From Rhodospirillaceae bacterium (GTDB lineage: Bacteria; Pseudomonadota; Alphaproteobacteria; UBA6615), in NCBI GenBank assembly GCA_018667335.1, contig JABIVD010000031.1:1-51484 (forward strand): 51,484 nucleotides of DNA, given 5' to 3'. Shown piece after piece: positions 36,770 through 44,498 of this stretch (position 1 is its first letter; every line of letters starts with the position of its first letter). The notes under the pieces were generated by a model that saw nothing but the letters and a program-made list of their open reading frames with translations, had not been told where the DNA came from and made no database searches. The position numbers and the translations under genes were made by a program.

Positions 36770-38083
36770 ATGGCGCAGCTCTCCGATGATTGCTTCGAGG
36801 CCGACGGCGGCCTGATCCCCGTCGAGGAGGCCCTCGCGCGGCTGGAGGCGCGGCTCTCGACCATCGTCGGTGCCGAGAGCATCACGCTCGACAGCGCGGC
36901 CGGGCGCATCCTGGCGGCCGACATCACATCCGACAGGGCGGTGCCGCCCCACGACAATTCGGCGGTCGACGGCTACGCGGTCTATTTCGACGATCTGGAC
37001 GCCGACGGCGAGACGCGGCTGCCCGTCGCGGGCCGGGTCGCGGCCGGGCACCCGCTGAACGGGCCCGCACAGCGCGGCACCGCGGTGCGGATCTTCACCG
37101 GCGCCCCTATCCCCGACGGCGCGGCCGGGCCGGACGGTGTGGCCGGGCCGGACGGGGCGGCAGGGCCGGATACGGTTCTGATGCAGGAAGACTGCCGGGC
37201 CGAGGAACATAACGGGCAGACGCATGTCGTGATCCCGGCGGGAATCTCACGCGGTGCGAACCGACGCGACGAAGGCGAGGATGTCGCCCGGGGCCAGGTC
37301 ATATTGCGCGCGGGCCAGCGGCTGCGCCCCCAGGATATCGGGCTCGCCGCGTCGATCGGGCGTGCGGATTTTTCGGTGTATGAGAAACTCACGGTCGGCG
37401 TGCTGTCGACCGGCGACGAGGTGTACGAGCCGGGCGCCGCTGCGCCGGCCGGCGGCATCTACGACGCCAACCGCCACGCCCTCACCGCCCTCCTGTCGGA
37501 CCTCGGCTGCGCCGTGCGCGACTACGGGATCGTCGCCGACGATGCGGATCGCATCGGCGCGGCCCTGACCCGGGCCGCAGAGGAATGCGATGCGATCGTC
37601 TCGACGGCCGGCATGTCGGTGGGTGACGAGGACCATCTCGCGGACGCCATCGCGCGGCTGGGCACGCTGCATTTCTGGAAGGTGGCGATCAAACCCGGCC
37701 GCCCTGTCGCCTTCGGACAGATCGGCGACACACCCTTCATCGGCCTGCCGGGCAATCCTGCGGCGATGATGGTGACCTTCCTGCGGCTGGCACGCCCCGC
37801 ACTGCTGCGGCTCGGCGGGGCCACGGATGTGGCGCCGCGCCTCTACCAGGTCCGGGCCGGGTTCACCCATTCGAAGAAGGAGCGGCGGCGCGAATATGTC
37901 CGCGTCTGCCTGGCACCCGGCGACGACGGCGTGCTGGTGGCGAACAAGCACCCGCGCAGCGGCGCGGGGGTGCTCACCTCGATGGTCGAGTCCGAAGGCC
38001 TGGTTGAATTGCCGGAAGACATGACCCAACTCACGCCGGGAACGATGGTATCTTTTCTTCCCTTCACGGAAGTGGCGCGATGA
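36770..38083 (+). CDS. moeA: Molybdopterin molybdenumtransferase with an expanded loop
   Basis: 437 residues. MoeA inserts molybdate into adenylylated molybdopterin. Motifs: PPHDNSAVDGYAV, GVLSTGDEV, STAGMSVGDEDH, FWKVAIKPGRPVAFGQI, GLPGNPAAMMV. The normally continuous IPxGADTVxMQED segment is interrupted: three 18-bp tandem units (37115-37168) add about 15 residues rich in Gly/Pro/Ala/Asp before DTVLMQED. I prefer ATG 36770 (MAQLSDD); GTG 36728 is possible but overlaps mobB and has no better ribosome site. Confidence 0.92.
   Translation: MAQLSDDCFEADGGLIPVEEALARLEARLSTIVGAESITLDSAAGRILAADITSDRAVPPHDNSAVDGYAVYFDDLDADGETRLPVAGRVAAGHPLNGPAQRGTAVRIFTGAPIPDGAAGPDGVAGPDGAAGPDTVLMQEDCRAEEHNGQTHVVIPAGISRGANRRDEGEDVARGQVILRAGQRLRPQDIGLAASIGRADFSVYEKLTVGVLSTGDEVYEPGAAAPAGGIYDANRHALTALLSDLGCAVRDYGIVADDADRIGAALTRAAEECDAIVSTAGMSVGDEDHLADAIARLGTLHFWKVAIKPGRPVAFGQIGDTPFIGLPGNPAAMMVTFLRLARPALLRLGGATDVAPRLYQVRAGFTHSKKERRREYVRVCLAPGDDGVLVANKHPRSGAGVLTSMVESEGLVELPEDMTQLTPGTMVSFLPFTEVAR
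37115..37168 (+). repeat. Three tandem 18-bp units inside moeA
   Basis: Units at 37115-37132, 37133-37150 and 37151-37168 each encode DG(A/V)AGP. They keep the reading frame and lie in a strongly conserved loop of MoeA. Confidence 0.92.
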
Positions 38084-38331
38084 AAATTCTCTACTTTGCC
38101 TGGATGCGGCAGCGGATCGGCCTGTCGAGCGAGACGGTCGAACTGCCCGCAGACGTCGCGACGGTCGATGGCCTGATCGACTGGCTGATCGGCCGGGGCG
38201 AGGGTTATGGCGCCGCCTTCGAGAAGCGCGACGTGATTCGCGCCGCCGTGAACCAGGACTATGTCCCCTTCGACCACCCGGTCGCCGACGGAGACGAGAT
38301 CGCATTCTTTCCGCCGGTCACCGGCGGCTGA
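38080..38331 (+). CDS. moaD: Molybdopterin synthase small subunit
   Basis: 83 residues, ubiquitin-like beta-grasp. The C-terminus ends in Gly-Gly (FFPPVTGG), the site that is adenylylated and thiocarboxylated to deliver sulfur to precursor Z. The N-terminus MKILYFAWMRQRIG is typical. Its ATG overlaps the moeA TGA (ATGA), so it is translationally coupled. Confidence 0.95.
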   Translation: MKILYFAWMRQRIGLSSETVELPADVATVDGLIDWLIGRGEGYGAAFEKRDVIRAAVNQDYVPFDHPVADGDEIAFFPPVTGG

Positions 38332-38344
38332 GGGGCAGACTCCG

Positions 38345-38824
38345 ATGATCCGCGTGCAGGAAGATGACTTCGACATCGGGGTGGAGATCGCCGCCCTGAC
38401 CGCCGAGAAGACGACGATCGGCGGCGTGGCGACCTTCACCGGCCTGGTCCGGGACATGGCGCCGGTCGACGGCGCGGACCAGCCCGTCAGCGCGATGACA
38501 CTCGAACATTATCCGGGCATGACGGAAAAGAAGCTCGGCGAGATCGAGGCCGAGGCCAACCGCCGCTGGCCGTTGGATGCGAGCCTGATCATCCACCGCT
38601 ACGGACGGCTGGAGCCAGGCGATCAAATCGTGCTGGTGGCCTGCGCATCGGCCCACCGCCAGGCCGCGTTCGACGCCTGTCAGTTCCTGATGGACTGGCT
38701 GAAGACGGACGCGCCGTTCTGGAAACTGGAAGACACCGACGCCGGCGGAGTGTGGGTCGAGACCCGCGCCACCGACGATGCAGCGGCGGCGCGCTGGAAA
38801 CGAGAATCCGAGCCCGGCGAATGA
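38345..38824 (+). CDS. moaE: Molybdopterin synthase catalytic subunit
   Basis: 159 residues. Conserved segments are GGVATFTGLVRDM, MTLEHYPGMTEKKL, IIHRYGRLEPGDQIVLVACASAHRQAAFDACQFLMDWLKTDAPFWK, the last containing the Lys that contacts the MoaD tail. It forms a heterotetramer with MoaD. I start at 38345, 13 bp after moaD. Its stop TGA overlaps the ATG of the following selenoprotein gene. Confidence 0.95.
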   Translation: MIRVQEDDFDIGVEIAALTAEKTTIGGVATFTGLVRDMAPVDGADQPVSAMTLEHYPGMTEKKLGEIEAEANRRWPLDASLIIHRYGRLEPGDQIVLVACASAHRQAAFDACQFLMDWLKTDAPFWKLEDTDAGGVWVETRATDDAAAARWKRESEPGE

Positions 38825-39033
38825 ACAGGGTTCCGGCCTCAACCATCACCTGCCCGCATTGCGGGCACCGGCAGACGGAAATCATGCCGACGGACAACTG
38901 ACAGGTTTTCTATGCGTGTCGCTCGTGCAGCGACATCCTGAAAGCCAAGCCTGGCGATTGCTGCGTGTTCTGCTCCTACGGCGACGTGCATTGCCCGTCC
39001 GTTCAGGAGCGCACCGCGACCGGCCGCGAATAA
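38821..39033 (+). CDS. GDCCVxC-family small selenoprotein (in-frame UGA = Sec at codon 27)
   Basis: 71 codons, 70 residues if TGA at 38899-38901 is read as selenocysteine. Reading: STITCPHCGHRQTEIMPTDN, then U27, then QVFYACRSCSDILKAKPGDC, then CVFCSYGDVHCPS. Both halves match one family of small Cys-rich proteins described as GDCCVxC domain (seleno)proteins, in which Cys-containing homologues have C at the TGA position (TDACQ..FY.C). Four CxxC-type pairs suggest a zinc ribbon plus a redox centre. The ATG overlaps the moaE TGA (ATGA). A hairpin with SECIS properties starts 15 nt after the TGA. The alternative is a nonsense-mutated gene, but the intact downstream frame, invariant motifs and hairpin argue against it. 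Biological role unknown. Confidence 0.85.
38902..38940 (+). promoter_or_regulatory. Candidate bacterial SECIS element
   Basis: Immediately after the TGA: upper stem TGTCGCT (38917-38923) / AGCGACA (38929-38935), 7 perfect pairs, loop CGTGC with G in its first two bases; lower stem CAGG (38902-38905) / CCTG (38937-38940). The loop begins 22 nt after the UGA, inside the 16-37 nt window known for bacterial SECIS. It would bind SelB to direct Sec insertion. Confidence 0.75.
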
Positions 39034-39040
39034 GCCAGAG

Positions 39041-39084
39041 CTATTCTGCTTCTATTCTGCTGCTATTCTGCCGCTATTCTGCGA
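39041..39084. repeat. Four tandem 11-bp repeats over the ilvE stop codon
   Basis: CTATTCTGC plus two variable bases, repeated at 39041, 39052, 39063 and 39074 without gaps. On the minus strand each copy carries TAG; because 11 is not a multiple of 3 the four copies place TAG in all three frames. The ilvE stop is the TAG of the last copy. Confidence 0.92.
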
Positions 39085-39973
39085 CGGCGGCTTCTGCACG
39101 ACCATTCACCTGGTCGTCATAATCCTGCATCAGGGTCTTCGTGATCTCGCCCACCGTGAAGGTGTGATCATCCGCGATCTTCGCGATCGGGGTGACCTCG
39201 GCCGCCGTGCCGGTGACGAACATCTCGGTCGCCGTGCTGAGCTCCTCGGGCATGATCGCCCGCTCGATGACCTCGTAACCGCGCTTCTTGGCCAGCGCGA
39301 TCACCGATCGACGGGTAATGCCGTCGAGGAAACAGTCGGGCGTGGGCGTGTGAATCTTGCCGTCGATGACCAGGAACATGTTGGCGCCGGTCGTCTCGGC
39401 GAGCTGTCCGCGCCAATCCAGCATCAGGGCATCGGAATAGCCCTTCGCCTCGGCCGCGTGCTTCGACAGGGTGCAGATCATGTAGAGACCCGCCGCCTTG
39501 GCGCTCACCGGTGCGGTCTTCGGATCCGGCCGGCGATAGATCGCCCAGTCGAGATCGATGCCCTTCATCCGGGCTTCCGGCGTGAAATAGGACGGCCAAT
39601 CCCAGACCGCGATCGCCACCTGGATTTCGCACTTCTGCGCCGACACGCCCATCTGCTCCGGGCCGCGCCATGCGATCGGGCGGAGATAGGCATCGGTCAG
39701 GCCGGCGCGGCTGAGCGCCTCGCGGCATGCGTCGTCGAGTTCCGCGACGGTGTAGGGCACCTCGAAGCCGAGAATCTTGCCCGAATTGTGCAGGCGTTCA
39801 TTGTGGGCCGTGAGTTCGAAAATCTCGCCATTGTAGGCGCGCATGCCCTCGAATACCGCTGACGCGTAATGCAGCGCATGGTTCAGGACATGCAGCTTGG
39901 CGTCGGCCCAGGGAACGAAGTCGCCGTTGAACCAGATCACCCCGTCGCGATCATCATAGGGAGTTTCGTGCAT
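39074..39973 (-). CDS. ilvE: Branched-chain amino acid aminotransferase
   Basis: 299 residues, PLP fold type IV. Typical strings: WFNGDFVPWADAKLHVLNHALHYASAVFEGMRAY, YLRPIAWRGPEQMGV, CTLSKHAAEAKGYSDALMLD (holding the Schiff-base Lys), AETTGANMFLV and TRRSVIALAKKRGYEV. Transfers amino groups between branched-chain 2-oxoacids and glutamate. Divergent from the marR gene, and a GTTACCT/AGGTAAC dyad lies between them. Its 3' end consists of an 11-bp repeat array. Confidence 0.94.
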   Translation of the reverse strand: MHETPYDDRDGVIWFNGDFVPWADAKLHVLNHALHYASAVFEGMRAYNGEIFELTAHNERLHNSGKILGFEVPYTVAELDDACREALSRAGLTDAYLRPIAWRGPEQMGVSAQKCEIQVAIAVWDWPSYFTPEARMKGIDLDWAIYRRPDPKTAPVSAKAAGLYMICTLSKHAAEAKGYSDALMLDWRGQLAETTGANMFLVIDGKIHTPTPDCFLDGITRRSVIALAKKRGYEVIERAIMPEELSTATEMFVTGTAAEVTPIAKIADDHTFTVGEITKTLMQDYDDQVNGRAEAAVAE

Positions 39974-40024
39974 CTCTCAGCCCTCGAAATATATGGTCCC
40001 GGGAACCAAACCCAAGGACGAAAA

Positions 40025-40068
40025 GTTACCTCAAAAGGTTGCGTCAGGTAACATTGCAATCTAATTAT
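40025..40068 (+). promoter_or_regulatory. Operator dyad and promoter of the marR gene
   Basis: GTTACCT (40025-40031) and AGGTAAC (40046-40052) form a perfect 7-bp dyad in the 101-bp gap between ilvE and marR. TTGCGT (40039-40044), an 18-bp spacer and AATTAT (40063-40068) form a plausible promoter that overlaps the right arm. The expected transcription start coincides with the ATG at 40075. Confidence 0.5.
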
Positions 40069-40074
40069 GTCAGT

Positions 40075-40572
40075 ATGGTTGACCTTAAATCAAGCCCCGA
40101 TACCGCTCCCTTCCGCGAAGAGGACCTCCGCCAGGGCATCGAACTCATGTTTTATGCCTACCGGGATTTCACCGACGAGCCCGACGCGATCCTCGAGCAA
40201 TATGCGCTCGGGCGAGCTCATCACCGGGTGATCTACTTCGTCGGTCGCAATCCCGGCATCAGCGTCACCGAGCTGCTGGACATCCTGCGGATCACCAAAC
40301 AGAGCCTGTCGCGGGTGCTGGGCAAGCTGATCGAAGACGAGTTCATCAACCAGCGCGCCAACCCTGCCGATCGTCGGCGCAAACAGCTCACCCTGTCCGA
40401 CAAGGGCAAGACCCTGGAACATGATCTCACCTCGACCCAGATGGACCGCTTCGTGCGCGCCTACCGCGAAGCCGGTGACGATGCCGTCGAGGGGTTCCGG
40501 CGGGTGCTGACAAGCATCATCAATCCCGAGGATCGCGCACGGGTCCGCCCCGCAACAATCCGCCGTAGCTAG
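40075..40572 (+). CDS. MarR family transcriptional regulator
   Basis: 165 residues from ATG 40075 (MVDLKSSP). Winged helix: ILEQYALGRAHHRVIYFVGR, SVTELLDILRITKQSLSRVLGKL, then the wing INQRANPADRRRKQLTLSDKG, where DRR is the MarR wing motif. No ribosome site precedes 40075, and the predicted transcript begins there, so a leaderless mRNA is likely; TTG 40039 is the other candidate start. It is followed by a response regulator and a kinase, as in the petP-petR type arrangement of alphaproteobacteria. Confidence 0.9.
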   Translation: MVDLKSSPDTAPFREEDLRQGIELMFYAYRDFTDEPDAILEQYALGRAHHRVIYFVGRNPGISVTELLDILRITKQSLSRVLGKLIEDEFINQRANPADRRRKQLTLSDKGKTLEHDLTSTQMDRFVRAYREAGDDAVEGFRRVLTSIINPEDRARVRPATIRRS

Positions 40573-40609
40573 AGACGGAATCGCGGATCGGAGATAGAGT
40601 CCCGACGCG

Positions 40610-41290
40610 ATGGAAGAAAGCCCGCATATACTTGTCGTCGACGATGACCGCCGGCTCCGGGACCTGCTGCAGAGGTTCCTTTCGGAAAGCGGTTTCCGCG
40701 TCACGGTTGCGGACAGCGCGTCCCAGGCGCGCGAGAAGCTTGAAAGCTTCCAGTTCGACCTTCTGGTCCTCGACGTGATGATGCCCGGCGAAAGCGGTCT
40801 CGATCTCACCTCCGGATTGCGCAAGACCAACCCGGTCCCGATCCTGTTGCTGACCGCAATGTCCGAACCCGAAAACAAGATCGACGGCCTCGAACGCGGC
40901 GCCGACGACTATCTGACAAAGCCGTTCGAACCACGCGAATTGGTGGCGCGCATTCGCTCGATCCTGCGCCGCGCGCAGATCAACGTGCGCGAAACCAGCG
41001 CGTTCAGGTTCGGAACCCACACCTATGACACGCAACGCCAGATCCTGACGGGCCCGGACGGCATGATCCCGCTCACAGGGGCAGAGGCGCGTTTGCTCGA
41101 CGTCCTGGCGAGCACACCCGGTGTCCCCGTCAATCGTGATACCCTTCAGGAGAGAAGCGGAATTACCGGCAGCGCCCGCGCGGTTGACGTGCAGGTCACG
41201 CGGCTCCGTCGCAAGATTGAACCCGACCCACGAACCCCCCGTTATCTGCAGACGATCCGGGGACAAGGTTACGTCCTATGGCCCGACTAG
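40610..41290 (+). CDS. OmpR-family response regulator
   Basis: 226 residues. Receiver domain with acidic pocket D11-D13, phosphorylation site D55 (LLVLDVMMPG), T82 and K104 (TKPF). C-terminal winged helix ending in VDVQVTRLRRKIEPDPRTPRYLQTIRGQGYVLWPD split by the usual turn. Related by context and sequence type to PetR/OmpR-like regulators. It ends 13 bp inside the kinase gene, so the two are translationally coupled. Confidence 0.95.
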   Translation: MEESPHILVVDDDRRLRDLLQRFLSESGFRVTVADSASQAREKLESFQFDLLVLDVMMPGESGLDLTSGLRKTNPVPILLLTAMSEPENKIDGLERGADDYLTKPFEPRELVARIRSILRRAQINVRETSAFRFGTHTYDTQRQILTGPDGMIPLTGAEARLLDVLASTPGVPVNRDTLQERSGITGSARAVDVQVTRLRRKIEPDPRTPRYLQTIRGQGYVLWPD

Positions 41291-42630
41291 AGGCGCTCAT
41301 TCGCGTGCCGCGCATTCTGCGGCTGACGCTCAAGCAATTGCTGCCGCGCGGGCTGCTTGCGCGCTCCCTGTTGATTATCGTCGTGCCCCTGGTCCTTCTC
41401 CAGGTGGTGAGCGGTGTCATCTTCTATGACCGCCACTGGTCGAATGTCAGCCGCCACCGCGCGACGGCGCTGGCTGGCGATATCTCGATGGTGATGGCGC
41501 TGATAAACGAGGACCCCGGTTCCGGCAATCAGTCCGAGTTGTTTGAGCTCGCGCGCCGCACGCTCGACCTGATCCTTGAATACAAGGTGGGCACAATCCT
41601 GCCCAACACGCACTTTGAGCCGGCGGGAAATCTCGAGATCACCCTGTCACGCTCCCTGCGCGAAATCGTGCAGCGGCCCTTCGTGATCGACACAGGCAGC
41701 CAACGCGATCGGGTTCTGATCGACGTGCAGCTGTCGTCCGGGGTCCTGAAGGTCTCTGCAAACGAAGAGAGATTGATCAGTTCGACGACCAAAATTTTCA
41801 TCTTCTGGATGATCGGGACGTCGCTGATCCTGTTCGCGGTGGCGACCCTGTTCATGCGCAACCAGGTGAGCCCCATCCGCCGGCTGGCGACCGCCGCAGA
41901 GAATTTCGGCAAGGGCCGGGACACGCCGAATTTCAGGCCGTCGGGCGCCACCGAAGTGCGCCAGGCAGCCAGCGCGTTCATGGCTATGCGCAATCGGTTG
42001 GAGCGGCAGATTCAGCAACGCACGGACATGCTCTCCGGGGTCAGCCACGATTTGCGCACGCCCCTGACCCGCATGAAGCTGCAGCTCGCCATGCTCAACA
42101 CCAACACGGAGATCGACGAGCTCAATTCCGACGTGGCCGCCATGGAAAGCATGATCGAAGGCTATCTGAACTTCGCCCGGGGCGAAGGCACCGAGGAACG
42201 ACAACTCATCGACGCCGGCACGCTGCTCGAAGAGGTCGCGCATGACGCACGCCGAAACGGCGCGGATATCACACTTCACATCGACGAGCCGGTCGAATTG
42301 CCCCTGGCACGGGCCGCCCTCAGGCGCTGCCTGACAAACCTCGCCGACAATGCGGCACGCCATGCAGAGAAGATCGAGATGGGGATGCGCCGCAACGGCA
42401 GCGTTCTCGAAATCATGGTGGATGACGACGGCCCCGGAATCCCCGAAGACATGCGTGACGAGGTGTTCCGGCCCTTTTTTCGCCTGGATGAGTCACGCAA
42501 CATGGAAACCGGCGGCACAGGCCTCGGCCTCTCGATTGCCCAGGACATCGTCCATGCCCATGGCGGCGAGATCAGCCTCGGCGAATCTCCGGCGGGTGGT
42601 CTGCGGGTCCTGATCCGAATCCCGATTTAG
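41278..42630 (+). CDS. EnvZ-like sensor histidine kinase
   Basis: 450 residues. TM1 ~29-50, periplasmic sensor ~51-171, TM2 ~172-193, HAMP (NQVSPIRRLATAAENFGKG), dimerisation helix with H257 (SGVSHDLRTPLTRMKL), and ATPase boxes N (NLADNAARHA), G1 (DDDGPGIPED) and G2 (GGTGLGLSIA). The cognate partner is the upstream response regulator. The periplasmic sensor has no recognisable ligand domain. Confidence 0.95.
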   Translation: MARLEALIRVPRILRLTLKQLLPRGLLARSLLIIVVPLVLLQVVSGVIFYDRHWSNVSRHRATALAGDISMVMALINEDPGSGNQSELFELARRTLDLILEYKVGTILPNTHFEPAGNLEITLSRSLREIVQRPFVIDTGSQRDRVLIDVQLSSGVLKVSANEERLISSTTKIFIFWMIGTSLILFAVATLFMRNQVSPIRRLATAAENFGKGRDTPNFRPSGATEVRQAASAFMAMRNRLERQIQQRTDMLSGVSHDLRTPLTRMKLQLAMLNTNTEIDELNSDVAAMESMIEGYLNFARGEGTEERQLIDAGTLLEEVAHDARRNGADITLHIDEPVELPLARAALRRCLTNLADNAARHAEKIEMGMRRNGSVLEIMVDDDGPGIPEDMRDEVFRPFFRLDESRNMETGGTGLGLSIAQDIVHAHGGEISLGESPAGGLRVLIRIPI

Positions 42631-42660
42631 CCGAGCCGCGGCCGTACAACCGCACAGAGA

Positions 42661-42999
42661 TCAGAACAAACGCCCGCCATTCGGCACCGCCTGATCGATA
42701 TTCAGCAGGACCACGGCGCCGTCGGCATCGGGAAAGCCGAGCACCAGGATTTCCGACATGAACTTGCCGACCTGCCGGGGCGGAAAATTCACAACGGCGG
42801 CGACCTGGCGGCCGACCAGCGCCTCGGGCGTGTAGTGGATTGTCAATTGTGCCGAGGATTTCCGGATTCCGATCTCGTCACCCAGATCGACCCACAATTT
42901 AATCGCCGGCCGGCGGGCCTCGGGAAATGGTTGCGCGTCCACGACAGTGCCCACGCGGATATCGACCTTCTGGAACTCGTCGAATGTGATCTCGTTCAT
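42661..42999 (-). CDS. csaA: CsaA-like tRNA-binding domain protein
   Basis: 112 residues, OB-fold of the EMAP/tRNA-binding type. VDIRVGTVVDAQPFPEARRPAIKLWVDLG, then GIRKSSAQL, and VVNFPPRQVGKFMSEILVLGFPD match CsaA, an export-related chaperone-like dimer. Its ATG overlaps the TGA of the upstream tetR-like gene (ATGA at 42996-42999), so the two are coupled. Confidence 0.92.
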   Translation of the reverse strand: MNEITFDEFQKVDIRVGTVVDAQPFPEARRPAIKLWVDLGDEIGIRKSSAQLTIHYTPEALVGRQVAAVVNFPPRQVGKFMSEILVLGFPDADGAVVLLNIDQAVPNGGRLF

Positions 43000-43619
43000 T
43001 GCGCTTCATCACCGGCCCGAACGTCGGTGGTCCGACGAAGCAACGGGCCGATAAGATCGATCGCACGGCCCAGGTTTCGGTCGAGTGATGCCATGGTGAC
43101 AGACAGATCGGGCGTGTCGTCTCTCAGCCAGTCCCGCTGCGTCGCCAGCCATACCGCCGAGAGCGCCTTGGCAACAAGCGCACCCGGAATGCCCGTGCCA
43201 GGATAGCCCGCAGCGGCTGCCAGGAACGCAAACGAGCGCTGACTTTGCGGCAGGCGCTGCAGGAGGGTCTTCGGGTCGGCCGGGACCTCACGAACCAGGC
43301 GCAGAACGGCGTCCCTGTGGATCTGCAACGCTTCAAACCGCCGCATCAGGATATCCAGCAGCTCGTCATACCGCGCTGTCGGATCCGACCCCGGCTGCGC
43401 ATCCGCGCAGGCCATCACATCGACGCGGCGGGCGTAAGCGTCGAGCAGTTGCCCCCGGTCGGCGCAGACCGCATAGGCGTCCGGCGTCGTCATCCCGGCC
43501 TGCGCGGCAACGGCATCGAGCGCGACCCCGGACCAGCCATCGGTCATGACCGTGTCGAGCATGGCGTCGATCAGCCGGTCGATCGGGCGGGTCAAACTGT
43601 CGTCTGTGTCATCTGTCAT
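42996..43619 (-). CDS. TetR-like transcriptional regulator
   Basis: 207 residues. The N-terminal part (IDAMLDTVMTDGWSGVALDAVAAQAGMTTPDAYAVCADRGQLLDAYARRV) is a diverged TetR helix-turn-helix; the recognition helix lacks the usual aromatic YYHF pattern. The C-terminal part (FAFLAAAAGYPGTGIPGALVAKALSAVWLATQRDW) resembles COQ9/TetR-type dimer domains. Either a regulator or a COQ9-like lipid-binding protein; coupling to csaA says little. Confidence 0.7.
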   Translation of the reverse strand: MTDDTDDSLTRPIDRLIDAMLDTVMTDGWSGVALDAVAAQAGMTTPDAYAVCADRGQLLDAYARRVDVMACADAQPGSDPTARYDELLDILMRRFEALQIHRDAVLRLVREVPADPKTLLQRLPQSQRSFAFLAAAAGYPGTGIPGALVAKALSAVWLATQRDWLRDDTPDLSVTMASLDRNLGRAIDLIGPLLRRTTDVRAGDEAQ

Positions 43620-43669
43620 GTGGGTATGTCGAAACCTACGCCAGACAATCCGCCCTGTTAAGGGAAACG

Positions 43670-44476
43670 CTAGCCGGCGAGTTCGCGGGACCGTTCGGTT
43701 GCGCGCAGGATCGCCCGCGTCATCAGCTCGGTGAGCCCGTCGTCCGACATGAGAATATCGAGGGCCGCCGCCGTCGTCCCGCCCGGGCTGGTCACATTCT
43801 CGCGCAGGGTCGCAGCCGCGTCCGCGCTCTGTGCCAGCAATTCCCCGCTGCCGGCGACTGTCTCACGGGCGAGTTGCATCGCCAATTCCGGCGACAGCCC
43901 GGCAGCGATCCCCGCCGCAGCCATCGCCTCGACCAGATGGAACACATAGGCGGGCCCGCTTCCCGATACGCCTGTCACGGCATCGATCAGGCCTTCGTCA
44001 GCCACCCACGCAACCTTGCCGACCGCCGTCATGAGCGCTTCGCAGGCGTCGCGCTGGGCCTCGGTGACATGCTGGTTGCCGGTCAGGACGGTAATTCCCC
44101 GACCCACGGCTGCGGGCGTGTTCGGCATGGCGCGAACAATCCGGGCGTCGGCGCCCAGCACGGCCTCGAAGGAGGCAATGGTGCGTCCGGCGGCGATCGA
44201 GAGAAACACCGTGTCGGGCCGCACGATGGCCGGATAGGGTGCGAGCACCTCATCCATGACCTGCGGCTTCACGGCCAGCACAACCACCGACGCCACGAAA
44301 CTGTCCGGGATATCCGCGAATGCTGCCCCACCGGCAACCCCGTCCGGCAGGTCCGGTTGCATGGGATCCACCACGAAGATGGCATCGGGCGACGTGCCCC
44401 GTCCGATCCAGCCATCCATCAATGCGCTGCCCATCTTGCCGCAGCCGACGAGCAGTATCGATTCTTGTCGTGTCAT
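43670..44476 (-). CDS. proC: Pyrroline-5-carboxylate reductase
   Basis: 268 residues. NAD(P)-binding GCGKMG at 11-16, VVLAVKPQVMDEVL, RAMPNTPAAVGRGITVL and the C-terminal signature GVSGSGPAYVFHLVEAMAAAGIAAGLS are diagnostic. Last step of proline synthesis. It follows the ybjN-type gene by 22 bp on the same strand. Confidence 0.95.
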   Translation of the reverse strand: MTRQESILLVGCGKMGSALMDGWIGRGTSPDAIFVVDPMQPDLPDGVAGGAAFADIPDSFVASVVVLAVKPQVMDEVLAPYPAIVRPDTVFLSIAAGRTIASFEAVLGADARIVRAMPNTPAAVGRGITVLTGNQHVTEAQRDACEALMTAVGKVAWVADEGLIDAVTGVSGSGPAYVFHLVEAMAAAGIAAGLSPELAMQLARETVAGSGELLAQSADAAATLRENVTSPGGTTAAALDILMSDDGLTELMTRAILRATERSRELAG

Positions 44477-44498
44477 AGTTTTTCGTCCGCTGAACGGG

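Noticed and set aside
38899-38901. Reading the TGA in the GDCCVxC gene as a simple nonsense mutation
   Set aside because: The downstream frame is intact and conserved, the position corresponds to Cys in homologues, and a SECIS-like hairpin follows. It remains the null hypothesis to test.
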